DNA of 64,000 nucleotides, taken from positions 12,500,243 to 12,564,242 of the forward strand of contig OX419761.1 of the NCBI GenBank assembly GCA_948567375.1, read 5' to 3'. The notes under the pieces were generated by a model. That model searched no databases. It was not told the origin of the DNA and saw nothing but the letters and a program-made list of their open reading frames with translations. Of the stretch, positions 45,313 to 58,248 are shown in pieces. The DNA comes from Lunularia cruciata (taxonomy: Eukaryota; Streptophyta; Marchantiopsida; Lunulariales; Lunulariaceae). Position 1 is the stretch's first letter; every line of letters begins with the position of its first letter. The position numbers and the translations under genes are program-made.

Positions 45313-46116
45313 CAAATGCTCACTCACACCATTTATACCCCCAGATATACAAAATACACGCATGCAAATACAGCACTATCTTAGATTTTCTCAAATGAAC
45401 GGCTTTCACCCACAGGCACGACAGGACACTTCACCTCTGCACACATAGCGTATCACTGTATGTATGTCGAGAACACGAAGATCTCATCCAAGTCTGATGT
45501 CTGCAGTGGAAAAAAACACCATAGGAGGATGAGGACAGCGTTCAATCTTGACACGCTTAAGGGAAGTTTGAATCCATGATCTAGAAACCGAACGTAAGTG
45601 GCCAGATCTCCCTTCAAGATCGGCACATAAAGCTACGATTCGTTAGCACCTACACAGTTTCGGAGGCTGGAGAGAAGGTCCAGTATCATACCGATTGGCT
45701 GTTCTTTGTCTGCCATAGCTCTGTGTAGAGCGCAGGGCAAACTAGAGTGAAGCCTCCGAAGTTCCAACTCGATTTTCCACCCATTTCCATTCCCGACCAA
45801 AGCCGATGCAGAGGCTATGTACTTGCCAAACAGAAGAGCAAATTATACAGAACGCAGACAGTGATAGCTGATATGTTCGTGCCGGTCTAATAAGCTTCTT
45901 TGACAGAAAAATTGAAATAGGTAGAGGGTGAAGGGGGTAAAGATTAATGGTCACCACAGACGGACATGGAAGAGCTATAAGGGCCGCTGAACCACGCTTC
46001 ACATCCACTCAAGCAAATACCTTACGCGTAAATACGACGACCCTTATTCAGCAGGTACGTAGCACTTTCCGCCATTGATCGTCATTTCCTTGAATGACAT
46101 AGGTTGCATGTGAAGC

Positions 46117-46222
46117 TTGGGGCTTACTACCATTTTACGTCCTATGCTTTTATCCTTATACGGATTGATGGTCTTACCATCCTTCTTGTTATCCTCCGCG
46201 GTCGCCTTTTTCTCTCATGTGA
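46117..46222 (+). repeat. Short dispersed repeat S, copy 4
   Basis: Starts 'cttggggcttactaccattttac', continues 'ccttatacggattgatggtc' and ends 'ccgcggtcgcctttttctc'. The initial palindrome has decayed. Confidence 0.7.
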
Positions 46223-47013
46223 AGCTTCCTAGTGCTTGAGCCTACCTGCTTTAAGACGACCTTAATTTCTGCGTACAATATTTTGCTGAGGTATTGACAA
46301 AGCTACGTAGAAGTTACTATTCTGAAGCCATGTCGCGACACATCGAGATACATACCTCGGTTTGTCGCGAAGCGAATCTTAATCGCATCACAACACAGAA
46401 CAGAACAAGCAAGGTCCCTTGATTCACCTTATGACTCATCATAGGAAGGCAAGAGTTTTGAGTACTGGGAAACTCGTTCTAGATTCCGCCAGTTGTGAAA
46501 GTGACACTTGATGGTCGTGAGGTAAAACTACAGTTTCACAAGGACTTGGGAAACCATCGGTTCCTCCAAACCCATGTAATATCTAAGCAACAGAAAGCAA
46601 CAGATGTGATCGTATACCTTCAATGATCACAATAAATATCAAGTTTTTAGTAGATCCTCTCATATTAAATACCTTCTCCAAAATACAAGGTGAGCAAGAA
46701 GATAGAGAAGTAGAATGTAGAATAAGGGCCTGTTACATGAACTTAGAACCGTTTGGCGGACGTTAGAAATTGAATTACGTATACAGACCAGGGTCCCGCC
46801 ACCAGTTCGTCTCAGTTTCATTCCTAATTTGTGAGGTAAATTGATACGGTGATTCCAAATGTGTAGGAAATCCCAAGGCATTCACACGAATCCTCATGTT
46901 TCTCACAAGCCATCGACGTCAATGGCTTCTGAAAATTCATAATCCGGCCGGTCATCCGTGGTTAATACATGGTGTTATCGTGAAAGTCGTTCCAGATAGA
47001 GTCTGACGCAGGA

Positions 47014-47152
47014 AAATACCAAGATCAGAGCTCATGATGTTTAATCCGGGTATATTTTAGAATGAACTGAATTCGAGACGGAAATACCAAGACCAGAACT
47101 CATGATGTTCAATCCAGGTATATTTTTAAAATGAACTGATTTCGAGACGGAG
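47014..47152. repeat. Tandem duplication (~70 bp x 2)
   Basis: Two units with 'aaataccaagaycagarctc', 'atgatgttyaatccrggtat' and 'aatgaactga.ttcgagacgg'. Confidence 0.85.
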
Positions 47153-47833
47153 ATCAACTGCGAAAGACTTGCTGCTCGGAAGTGAACCTCATATAGTGAC
47201 ATACCTTGTTTTTAGACCTTACCATATTTTCACAATACCATGAGTAGGAAATCTAACCTCAATGTTCCAGATCTCATTCATGTAAAGGTCAGATTCAGGT
47301 AAGGCATACTTGTCGAGATGGAGCAATCGATCTCCCGCGGAGAAAGAGCAACAGATGCTGAGATAGGAGACAAGGAATTGAGGTTAAATCTACATGTGGT
47401 CCATACGAGGATTTGTCTGAATTGTGGTGGAAATTCAGACAAATCACCAAACCGCAACGGTTGCAGGTTGTGATGCAACATATTTGACACGCATGTAGAT
47501 TAATCGCAAATGAGGGCATGGTGCGCGCTTCTTAAGGAAGACGGATTCGGCCACTTTAAACTTCCAATATCCTTTTGACCGCGCGAGAGCGCATTGAATT
47601 TCTAAATCCAGCCGAGAGATGGTATGCCTTTCAAGTTAGATTGGGATATGGTATGCAAGTTAGGATTTGGATATGGTATGCAGATCAAGTTAAGTTGGGG
47701 ATTTAGTAATTTATGATGTAATAGTCATGGTAAGCATTGTTAGGTTAGAGATTTGGTAATTATAGTGTAATAGGCATGGCGGAAACAATGCTTGAGGTGG
47801 ATAAGATAGGTTATGACAAAGTTGAACACGCGC

Positions 47834-48067
47834 GTTTTATCAAAGATTATATCATGTAATTCTAGAACATAATTATATAAATTTTCAATATACTAGAAAT
47901 TGAAATTTAAAATCGATTTGTAAGTGGTTTGAAGTCATTAAATTAGAAAAGTGTTTTATCAAAGATTATATTATATAATTCTAGAACATAATTATGTAAA
48001 TTTTCAATATATTAGAAATTGAAATATAAACTGGATTTGCAAGTGGTTTGAAGTCATTAAATTAGAA
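47834..48067. repeat. Tandem duplication (~118 bp x 2)
   Basis: 'gttttatcaaagattatat' to 'gaagtcattaaattagaaa' occurs twice in succession with about ten differences. Confidence 0.88.
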
Positions 48068-48109
48068 AGGATTATAAGAGAAAAATAGATTTATATTAAA
48101 TCATGTAAT

Positions 48110-48990
48110 TGGTGGAATACTTTGAGATTTTTAGTTACAACAATTTAGTCTTGACCTCAACCTCTATAGAAATTACCACAAAGCACAAGGGTTCAGAAAC
48201 TTGCACCAATGGAGATTGATATCATATAGAAGATACGACTTGGTATTGCATAGAAAGAAAGATTGTTACAAAATAATGGTTGTATTTATTGTTATCACAT
48301 TGAGTATCATATTGCTAAATGTACACTCAAGAATGTGCAATTTCAGCAAATTGCCCAAATGAAATTTGTGAAGCAAAATGATTAGGTAAACAAGGAATCT
48401 TAATAGTAGATTTTGAACCATCTATTGGGAACTTCCAATGGAATTGAAAGCTATGCAAGTTTGTTTCACTTGTAAAATATAATATCAGATCGTGATTGTA
48501 GTATTTTGGTGGATTCTAGAAATTTAGAGAATTTCATTTCCATGCAATAAGCAAAGGAATTAAATATTCTTATCACGCCAATAATTAGGAATAGATTGAT
48601 AGCGGATGGTAGAAAAGGTTTTACATATCGTACTTCACATCGTGTTACATTCAAGATTGGGAAGGAGTATGTAGAATGTATGAGATTTATAGTGGCACCT
48701 TTTCACTATGATATCATTCTAGTTTGGCCTTAGCTTGAATGACATAAGGTTCAATTTGATTAGACTCGATGACAAATTTAAGTACAACACCAAGGTAAGA
48801 ATTATCAATTAAGTTGTCTAGCACCTTTGAGTAAGACACCTAAGAATAGTCAGTTCCAAGATGAGAAGTTTATTAGTGAAGCAACCATAGAGCCAGCTTT
48901 AGAAGAAGATAAACTTATTTTTGTAGTGTGGATTGAGTGAATCACGGATGGAGAATTTGATTAGTGCTAGAAGCTTCATCAAACAATGGT
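48110..48990 (+). pseudogene. G1 gag end and retropepsin remnant
   Basis: 48,200-48,315 aligns with the zinc-knuckle region of copy 1 and reads CIYCYHIEYHIAKC, with the spacing disturbed. 48,600-48,990 parallels the protease of copy 1: KGFTYRTSHRVTFKIGKEY, then HKVQFD. Stop codons replace several Trp and Gln codons. Confidence 0.7.
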
Positions 48991-49019
48991 TGATCAAATA
49001 GTTTAGTAGTTTATAGATA

Positions 49020-49930
49020 TATTTCTAGATGATTTGCTGAAAGGATTACTCTCTGATCATGGTATGCTTTCCAAGATTGAGTTATTGCTAGGAATTACTC
49101 CAATGAGTAGACCAATCTATTGGCTCTCACCATTGGAGTTGGACGAGCTCTGAACAACATTGATAGAGCAATTGGAGAAGGATTTCATATGATAAGTACA
49201 TCTCCTTGGGGAGCACTAGTACTATTTGTGCCAAAGAAGGATGGAGGATTTCATTTTTGTATTGATTATTGTGGTCTCAACAAAAAAAAAGAAAAAACAA
49301 TGAAAAATTTATATCCATTGCTCAAAGTGGAATGGAGAAATCAAGCAAGTCATCAATTTGAGGCAAGGGATATCCAATCACATTTTGGAAATCCAACTTG
49401 GAATGGAGCATGATACTTTTCTAACTTGGAGAAATATCATGCTCTACTCCAATTTGGATCTCCAAAGCAGTTATTGGCAAATTCCTATTGATTGAGAAGA
49501 TGTGCAAAAGATTATCTTTTGCATAAGGTATGGGCATTTTGAGTGGAGAGTTATGAGTTTTGGACTCAATAATGCTCCAATAGTCTTGATAGATCAGATG
49601 TATTGGGTGTTGGATGTGCTATTGGATCAAAACATGATGGTGTTCTTAGATAATATTTTAATCTATAGCAAAATAGAGTCAAATTACACAAATCACATAT
49701 GAGAAGTTCTAAGACAACTATGTTAATGGAAGTTTTATTGCAAAAAGTCTAAGTGTGCCTTCTTGTGTCACAAGATTTTATTGTAAGGGATCAAGATGGA
49801 ATAGGAGAAAATCAAGGCCATTATCAATTGGCCTACTCCAAAGGATGCTATAGAAGTATGAGCATTTAATAGATTTGCAAGTTTTTACCCACGATTCATC
49901 CACTATTATGCTCATGTAACTACACCATTG
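49020..49930 (+). pseudogene. G1 reverse transcriptase
   Basis: [20 protein letters not shown] (block 1), YCGLNKK, YGHFEWRVMSFGLNNAP, then VLLDQNMMVFLDNILIYSK. The active-site box F-L-D-D reads F-L-D-N (49,643-49,654), so the second catalytic Asp is lost. Frames change at least three times. Confidence 0.85.
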
Positions 49931-51162
49931 ACAAACCTCTTGAGGAAGAACTTGAGCTTTCAGTGGACCGCTAAGCATGAAGAAGCATTCTAGAAGCTAA
50001 ATCATGTGGTGTCTTCAAGACCCATTCTTCAACCATACGACCCTCAACTACCTTGTGTGGTTGATTTTTATTCTTCTAACTTTGCAATTGGAGCCGTGTT
50101 GCACCGAGAGTTCCTAGGTGGATTACACTCCATTGTCTTTGTGTTTCATTGACTATACACTATAGAAAGGAATTATTTTGCTCAAGATCAAGAACAACTA
50201 GCAAGGTATATGCCACCAAGGTATGGAGGCATTATCTCTTGAAGAAAAAAGTGATCATGCAAATTGATCACAAACCCTTGTTGTAGACATTGCATTTTGA
50301 ACATATGAAGATTCAACATCATCAATGGGAGGAACAACTACACTCATTTGACCTCAAACTTGAGTACAACCCGATAGGGTTTACATCATCTTCAATGCCC
50401 TATCACGATGACCTGATTTGAAGTCTCTTCCTCTCATCATAGTGGCAATTATGACAATGTCAATCAACTTTAAGGTCCAAATCAAGTTTGGGACCGCTTT
50501 ACAATAAGATCACTTCTTTCAATGGTATAAGATCATCTTGCTGCACATAAAAAGAGATACAATTCCTTTGTCTTCAAAGAAGGCCTTCTATTTTGGGAGA
50601 ACGGGATCTATATTCTAGCTAAGGTGACCTTTGACTTATGCACTTTCAAGAAGCCCATGACTTACCAATAGTTGGTCACATGGGTGTGGACAAGACCTTG
50701 GGTACCCTTCAATGCCAATGGTGGTGGCCCAACATGGTACAAGATGTTCAAATCTTTATCTAATCTTGAGAGAGCTACCTACGCAACAAGGCCAACAACC
50801 AGGAACTTAATGGACTCCTTCAACCACTTCCCATCATGTCTGCTCAATGTGAACATGTGAGCTTAGGTCTCATCACATCCTTGCCCAAGACAAAGCAAAG
50901 GTCACACAACAATCATGATATTTGTGGATAAGCTTAACAAGCAAATCCATTTGGCACCAACCTTTGATATAGTGGATACTCCAACATTGGCATAGATCTA
51001 CTTTAACAATGTCTTCAAGCATCACGGGATGCCTTGTGTACTCATTTCTGATTGTGATTTCTCATTTCACCAAAAAAATTTGGCAAGCACTCCTCTAGAT
51101 ACTTGGCACCAAGTTTGCTTTGTCCGTGGCCTATCATCCTCAAACTAATGGACAAACTAAAC
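49931..51162 (+). pseudogene. G1 RNase H and integrase, cut off
   Basis: PLTNLLRKNLSFQWT and KHEEAF open the RNase H part; KKKVIMQIDHKPLL and HQWEEQLHSFDLKLEYNP follow; 50,650-50,830 holds the integrase zinc-binding region and 50,920-51,150 the core (FVDKLNKQIHLAPTFD, CVLISDCDF). It stops at the X1 LTR. Many stops. Confidence 0.8.
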
Positions 51163-51842
51163 TATGAGCCAGCTTGTCTCTCACTTAAGATGAAGCTTTG
51201 ATGGCTATTATGGTAGTGCACCATGGACTAAGAAGGCAAAGAACCCCAACTCCATCATACTCCTCCAAGGCTAACACTCCAAGACTCAAACCATTGCTCA
51301 CTAGAGAACTCAATGAGAGAGAGATTATTGGAAATGAAAGGATGATGAGTATCTCTTCACCCCTAGTTTATATACTTGTGAAATAGTTATGCATCAAAGT
51401 TACTTATTACTAGAGTAACTCAAGTTATTAGACTAAAAGTCAAATAAAATCAAAAAGCTAAAGGAATATCTGTATGTGAATATTCTTCTAAACATGTAGT
51501 CTTATCTTGATCCAACCATTAAGTCAAAGATTCCTTCACATGCTATTCTTGGACTATAGAAAAATCCAAAAAAAAATATTTATGGGCCTATGAGTTCTCA
51601 ATTCTTTCCTCAAAGCCAAACACCTAAGAATAATACCAAGTCAACACACTAGAATCCAAAATTGTGCTCATCTTTTCCATTTCCTCTAAAGTAAGGTCCT
51701 TTCTATCTTAGCTATGACTAACTTTAGTTAATCATGACTAATGTAGAACTATCCTTTATCTCTATATAAATAATACATCTCAAGTATTTATAATACAAAA
51801 CTAAATATCACAATAGCACATACATGCACAAATGGTGTTACA
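51163..51842 (-). repeat. X1 3' LTR (680 bp)
   Basis: Aligned with 58,893-59,620 and 61,465-62,153 (tatgagccagcttgtctc at one end, aatggtgttaca at the other). On the minus strand it begins TGTAACACC. Confidence 0.85.
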
Positions 51843-52218
51843 TTTACTCCCCCACAAAGATTTCACTTTATCGTCAAAGTGAAAGTCTCTCTACCTTCTA
51901 TGATACATCTTCAATTTATCATGAGTAATCCTACCAAAGTGTTGTCTTTGCATTTCCTTGAGATCATAGGTGTAATTGCCTTACGCCTTCTCCACTATGA
52001 AAGGTCCAAAGTACTTAGGCAAAAACTTCTTTTGCACTCCCTTGAATCAAAATGGAATCAAACAACATTATCCAATCACGATCTTTGAAAGGCTCCACCT
52101 TCTTCTTGCCTTGCCTCGTGTCATAGCTCTCCTTTTGTTTCCTTTAGATTTGTTCTACTTGAACCATAGCAATTGCACTTGCTTCTTCCAATTCCATGAG
52201 TTAATCCTTCCTTGACTT

Positions 52219-52990
52219 CTATGCATCACCTCCTTGTGCTTTCTTCAATCTCCTATGAATGCTTTGGAAGGTAGGAAGGTCAAAGTGAATAGGTAAGGTA
52301 GACTCAATACCATATACCAATTGAAATGGAGAATATCCTGTGGAAGTCTTCATGTTTATCCTATACTCCCACAAAATTGTATGAATCCTCTTGTCCCAAT
52401 CATGTTTAGCCCCCTCCATTTTTGCATCTTTGGCCAACATCATGCACAAGGTCTAATTGGTTCTCTACCAAGCCATTGGAATTTGGCTTATAAGATGTAG
52501 TTACTCTATGTATGATAGAGAAATATTGTAGCATTGCTATAGTAGTACTTCTTGTAAACTCTACTCCTCTATCAAGAATTAACTCCAAAGAGCATCTAAG
52601 CCTAGTGATAATGTATTCATAAATAAATCTCCCAACTTCATCTTCATTCTTGTCCCTCAATGGTCTAGCCTCAACCCACTTGGTAAGATAATCAGTAACT
52701 ATCACAATGTATCAAATTGTTCCTTATGATTCTATTGAGAGGACCTATAAAATTTATTCTCCACTTCTCAAAAGGTACTAGCAATGGAATTGATCTAAGT
52801 GGTGGAGTGGAAATAGACTTTCTAGCAAAAGCTTGACAAACTTTGCAATAATCAAGATAATCTTTGAAAGTCCTTCTCCAATGGTAACTTGCATCTAGAA
52901 TCTTGAAAGCAGTCACTTTTCCTACAAAGTGTTCTCCACACACTAAACCTTCATGAAACTCCTTTATAATCTTCTTGATGAAATACAAGA
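52219..52990 (-). pseudogene. X1 integrase
   Basis: 52,988-52,692: zinc-binding part (EFHEGLVCGEHFVGKVTAF, DYCKVCQAFARKS). 52,705-52,406: core MIVTDYLTKWVEARPLRDK, LELILDRGVEFT, SYKPNSNGLVEN, i.e. the three acidic residues of DDE are all visible, followed by a frameshift. 52,449-52,219: C-terminal part (WDKRIHTILWEYRINMKTST, LPIHFDLPTFQSI). Confidence 0.85.
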
Positions 52991-53230
52991 TCCATAGATT
53001 GTACTTGCCTTGAGCAATGGGGAAGTTAAAAATGCATAAATTGCGTGAAAAGTTAAATTGGTTAAAATTACATGATCTACTTGGAGTTCAAGTGAAGTAA
53101 GATAGACTCTTCCTTACTCATTTCTCTTTGAAGTAGACCATCTGCTCCTTGGGAGAAAGGAGTATCCACCACCATTATGTAAGGTCTAGATGTTGTTGCA
53201 AGAGCCTTCCTCTCCCTAGCATGCATCCCT

Positions 53231-54942
53231 TTAGATAGTTACACTTGTAACAAAGACCACAATCTCCTTGTACTCCATTGGAGCCTCCTGAGTGATTGAG
53301 ATTATAATAAGCTCCTCATCCAAAAAGGAATCATCCATTAGCTCATCTCCATCATGATCATGTGCGCTAGATAACAAATTAGTATTTGCATGTTTCTTCC
53401 CTTGCCTATCCTCAATGGTGTAGTCATACTCAAACAAGACTATCATCCACCTTGCTAGCCTCCCTTTCACATTAGGCTTGTTGAAGATGTACTTCAAAGC
53501 CTTTTGATCTATGACAATGGTGACTTTCCCTAACAATCAAGTAGTGTCTAAACTTCTTGAGACCAAAGATCATTGCCAACCTTTCTCTCTCCATTATAGA
53601 GTAATTCTTTTTTAACTAAAACCATCTACCAACTAGCATAAGCTATTGGATGATCATGCACATCATGGTATAATTGACTAAGAGTACATCCTATAGCTAT
53701 ATTGGAAGTATCAATGTAGAGGATGAAAGGCTTACTCCAATTAGGTTTAGCAAGAATTGGAGCTATAACAAGGGATTGCTTGAGCTCCTCAAAAGCTTTG
53801 AGAGCTTCCTTATCCTCCAAAATCACCATGTATTTTACATCTGTCTTCATGTAGATGGTCAATGCATAAGCCTTCTTGGAAAATGAGAAGATGAATCTCC
53901 TATAGTGCCCAACCATCTCCAAGAATTGGCATAACTTTCTCAAGCTTGAAGCAAATGGAAGGTCTAAGATTTTCCTCACCTTCTCAAGGTCAAGTGCTAT
54001 TCTATCCTTGAACATGGTGTGTGCCAAAAGTAGACCTTCTTCACAACCAAAACTGCATTTCTTTGGGTTGAGTGATGCATTTTCTTCATCCAAGCATTGC
54101 AAGATCTTGATAAGGTGCTCAAAGTGCTCCTCCTTGCTCCCATAAACACAAAAGTCATCAATGAAGTCTCTCACAAATTTCTCAATGAAAGGTTCAAACA
54201 CCTTGTCTATGAATCATTGGAATGTGGTTGGGGCATTGCAAAGCCCAAAAGGCATGACCTTGAAAGCGTAAGTCCTCCAAGGTGTGGTGAATGTGGTGAG
54301 TTATTGATGCTCTGGTGAAATTTTGATTTGGGTATGCCCACTATAACCATCTCCAAAACTATACCTCTCATGAATTGCAACCTCCTCCAAGATTTCATCA
54401 ATGAATAGCAAAAGTTAATAACCCTTCTTAGCAACAACATTGAGCTTCTTGTAATCCACACTTACCCAAAGCTTACCATTCTTTTTCTTCACAATTACAA
54501 TTGGATACATCCATTCTGAATTCTCCATCTCAAAGATAAATTAAGCTTCCTTGAGCTTATCAATCTCCTCTTTCATAACCAAAGATATTAGTAGATTAAT
54601 GCGACATTGCTTTTGGCGGACTGGTCTTACATGTGACTCCACCTTGATCTTGTGCTCCTCCAAGGTGACTTCCTTAAGATCCTTGTAATTAAAAGCAAAA
54701 ACATGGATGAACTTGCAAAAAATCTCCTGAAATCTCATCTTCTCCTCCTTGGTAACATTTGGACCATACTTAAGGGTAGATAGCCTCATCTCTATCTCCT
54801 CAAGTGTCAATGGTGATTTATTTGCATTCTTCAAAACCTCAAGTTTGGATGCAAAATCAATAGCACACAAGGGATACACATCTAAATCAGACTTAGATTC
54901 ATCCTCCTTTGTGGAAGTCTCTTCTTTCATGTTTTTGTCCAC
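53231..54942 (-). pseudogene. X1 reverse transcriptase / RNase H
   Basis: 54,942-54,541: RT entry (EEKMRFQEIFCKFIHVFAFN, HKIKVESHVRPVRQKQCRIN). 54,201-53,626 is a 191-codon frame with the active-site box FIDDFCVYG (Y-x-D-D equivalent intact), SLNPKKCSFG, then RNase H start PFILYIDTSNIAIGCTLSQL. 53,536-53,231 is the RNase H end (VIDQKALKYIFNKPNVKGRL, TIEDRQGKKHAN). Stops separate the pieces. Confidence 0.88.
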
Positions 54943-55298
54943 ACTTGAAGCTCCTTCTTTTGAATTTCGTTCCCAACAGTTAGAAGATGGTGTATCTTAA
55001 TATGAAGTGTTGGTGGTGTTCGTGATAGGAACTATAACTCTATGGTTTGATGGCCTAATCCTCAAGTACTCTTTGTGCCATCAATCAATTGTGTGTGCTA
55101 CTCTCAACCATGGCCTCCCAAGAAACAAATCATAGCTTGAATCCTTCAAGACTTGGAAATTCATGAGATTTTGAACTCCCATAATTGAAACTACCACCTT
55201 ATCCATCACCCCTATTGGTTGAACTTGTTGTTTTTTGCCAAGCTCAGCACAAATGTTGAAGGTCTAGAGGGTATCATACCCAACTTCTTCATCCACCT

Positions 55299-55484
55299 TT
55301 ATGACATGCCATTCAATGTGGATCCTCCATCAACAAGTGCATCTTTGATATTGTGACCATTCACTCTCACATCAATCTTGGAGACATATTCACAAGCCTC
55401 CCATTGTGCTGGTTTGGCATCCACCACCTCCATTGATATTAGAGCTTTTGCCTTCTTCTTCATATTACTCCTTGTAGAACTCAA
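55299..55484 (-). pseudogene. X1 retropepsin
   Basis: KIDVRVNGHNIKDALVDGGS carries the active site D-G-G-S, apparently intact. The frame is limited to 61 codons. Confidence 0.8.
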
Positions 55485-55929
55485 ACCATCTCAAAGCTCC
55501 TCTCTCAAGGTAAGATTCAAAGTAATTAGTTGACTTATTGTGATGTTAGCCTTGTGACTACTAACATCCTCCAACACATTGAAGTTCCAATTTTGCTTTG
55601 AGATAAAAAGAAATCCTATGTCCTCAACTTCTTCCTTGGAGTCTTTTTTGTTGATGGTATTGAGGTGCAAGTCTTCCTAATAGACATAGGAGTATCCTTG
55701 CTAGAAGTAAATCCTTGAGAAGAGTGAACATCCTTTGCAAAACAAGCTCTATCCTTTCTTGTGCCAAAAGCTCCAAATTAAGACCTTTAGAGTTTGAGCA
55801 CTCCCCCTTCTCTTACTTGTTTTCAACCACATCTATGGATATTATCCCCTTACCTTTGTTTGGATTAGGAGCCACTTAGGTTTCACTACCTCCCTTGTTC
55901 CCTCTATGAGCTCACTCGTTCCCTCTATG

Positions 55930-56880
55930 AGCTCCCTTGTCACTTCTTCCTCCATGGTAAATAGAATTTGGAGCAATTCCTTTGGATGTGGGCTCTTCTT
56001 CCACAATCATATTGGAATTGTTGGTTTGTTAAACTCCTATATATAGATAGTTTCTATAACTCCTAGACCCTCTCCATACATTCTGATCCACCTCTCTCTT
56101 CTCCCATAGTTACACCACATTGATCTTGAGATATGCAAGTTGTTCTATGATGGTTTGAAATGGATCTTTTCATGGAGATGCAACAACTAGAGCAACTACT
56201 ACTTGTGGTGCAACCCTTACCACCAAAGTATTAGAAGCTCCACCATACTTGTAACTTTGAAGAGGATGTACAACCTCTTTCACCACCAAAGCACTCTCAT
56301 CTCCTTCCAAACTCTCCTCCATACAAATTGCAATCTTGATAGCTTCACCCTTGAAAGAAGGTTTCTCATATCTCACCTTACTTCTCATCTATGGTCTCAA
56401 CCTTCCCGAAACGTTCTTGTGAGAATGGCTCCTATGCCAATCATAGTAGTCTCCACATCATCCCCACTTTTCCTCAACATTATGCAAAACTCGGATTCTA
56501 ACTTCTCCACTCTTTCTACATAGAGTCTTACTTTCTCTCCATCTCCTTGTTTGAGGAAGGTAAACTCACTCATCAATCTCTCATAACTCTCATTTGGAAG
56601 AAAATTCTCAATTAGTGGTAAGTCAAACTCTCCCAAAACTCTTCTTGCTCATCTCTCCTCTTTTTTTGGGTATTTTGACTCATACCATATAAGTGTTGCA
56701 TCCTCAAAGAAATCTAGTAATAATAAGTCCCACTCATTTGTCTTCCTCTTGTTGTTTCCTATGCAAGCTCTCTTGAAGTCTCTCACAAAAGCCTCCACAT
56801 CTTCTCCATCCTTACCAAAGAAAATTGGAAGTTTCCTCATCTTAGCCCCCTCACTATCTTTCTCTTTTCTCTCAATCTTT
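55930..56880 (-). pseudogene. X1 gag with damaged zinc knuckle
   Basis: 56,840-56,397: capsid (LPIFFGKDGEDVEAFVRDFK, LLLLDFFEDATLIWYESKYP, RLYVERVEKLESEF). At 55,960-56,010 YDCGRRAHIQRNC is a CCHC knuckle missing its first Cys. N-terminal gag coding ends near 56,880 at the junction with G1 sequence. Confidence 0.8.
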
Positions 56881-56889
56881 TTTTCTTTT

Positions 56890-58248
56890 TTCTCACTCTA
56901 TAACTAAAAGAGTGTTGCAACCAAGGAATCAAAAAGTTTGGCCAACCGCATTGCTTCCTCCAAGTGTTGCGTCTCTTGCATGGTTACCTCTTATTTGGTT
57001 CTTGACTTCAAGCCCTTCACAAATCAATCCAGAGCTTCACCTTCCAATATATCTAGAATTTGCATGATGATGTTTTGGAACTACGTGATATAACTTCTTA
57101 TAGAGCCAATTTGTTTCAACTCTGCCAACCTATCTTATGCAACTCGTGTGGCATTTATAGCTTGGAACCGACTAATTATTGCACTCTTGAATTTTTCTCA
57201 CATCAAGATTGGTGCAATAATTTGTCGTTCAGCTTGCTCCACTTCAAATCTACACCATAGTTTTTCTGCTCCATCCAATTGGCTAGAAGCTAAGAGGATC
57301 TATTTTTGCTTGTCTTGTAGATTGGGAGTGTCAAAATAATGTTCATAGCCAAATACAAAATTCTCCACTATACCCAAAAGATTCTTGCCTTCAAATACCT
57401 TGGGTTCAGGGAATCGGATTTGATCTTCTCCTTCTTGAGTTGGTACTCTCTCTACTTGCTCTTTTCGTCAAAGATCTTGTTCATCCAACAATCAAGTAAG
57501 GTGCTCAATTTGTTGCTGCATAGTAAGGATAGCATCAAGCATTGCCGCCATGGTTGCTACTCTATCACGCCACCCCTAATCTATCTAACTTCTTAACACA
57601 TAGAAGCAGCATGTCCACCATTCTCCATAAGTTACAACCGGAAGCACCAAGGGTTCCTCAGATATGGTGATCATATACATAAAATCTTCTCCAAAGTGTG
57701 AGGTGATGAATTGTGTGAAATGATGCTTGGGTAGTACTTGGATACAAAAAGCCCAATGGTTTTGTGGAAGTGGATTTGGTGGTCCAAAAATTCCATCCAT
57801 CCCATTCCTGCTCTGATATCAATATAGAAGTCCAAGATCAAGGAGAGAAATAGGAGAATGGAAACTTACATTGGGACACTTGAATGTGAGAAAACTCCAA
57901 ATGCCTAGTATGAGCTACAGCTTTGGTATTTATAGATAGCATACAAGGCCCTTGAGAACCTTTTCAAGAAGCTTCCTCGAGCCACTTTCTTAGAGTGCAA
58001 GCCAAGTTAACTAGGAAACTTCTCAAGAAACTTCCTTCTAGAAGTAGTCTACTTGGTGTGCAAGCTAAGCTAGTTGGAAGCTTCTAAAAGCTTCCTCCTA
58101 GAAGCTACTTGCTTGGGGTGCAAGTTAAGCTAGTTGGGAAGCTTCCCAAGAAGCTTCCTAGATGCTTTTAGAAAATTTTGGGCTAATTTGGCTTATTCTC
58201 TACTTTGTTAGCCTTACTAACTACATTGCTAAACTCCATATTGTTATA
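56890..58248 (-). mobile_element. G1 chromovirus fragment (gag N-terminal part, PBS and 5' LTR) inside X1
   Basis: Aligned with 1,250-2,398: gag region 56,890-57,560, PBS ttgatatcagagcagg (minus strand, about 57,805-57,822) and LTR 57,823-58,248 (426 bp, ends TA...TA). It is in the same orientation as X1. The rest of G1 is missing. Confidence 0.85.
57823..58248 (-). repeat. G1 5' LTR (426 bp)
   Basis: The best-preserved G1 LTR: three tandem ~70-bp U3 units with 'cttgg.gtgcaag.taagcta' and multiple GAAGCTTC, AAGCTTCC and TTCTAGAA motifs. Confidence 0.85.

Larger units (their letters stand above)
46223..48109. other. Low-copy intergenic region, no gene recognised
   Basis: No open frame with recognisable domains. 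Contains the two tandem duplications listed below. Confidence 0.45.
48110..51162 (+). mobile_element. Ty3/gypsy chromovirus, family G1 copy 3 (no LTRs, truncated by X1)
   Basis: Plus-strand gag end, protease, RT, RNase H and integrase core aligned with copy 1 (minus strand at the left edge) and copy 2. It ends inside integrase at the LTR of element X1 (51,163). Both LTRs are missing. Confidence 0.85.
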
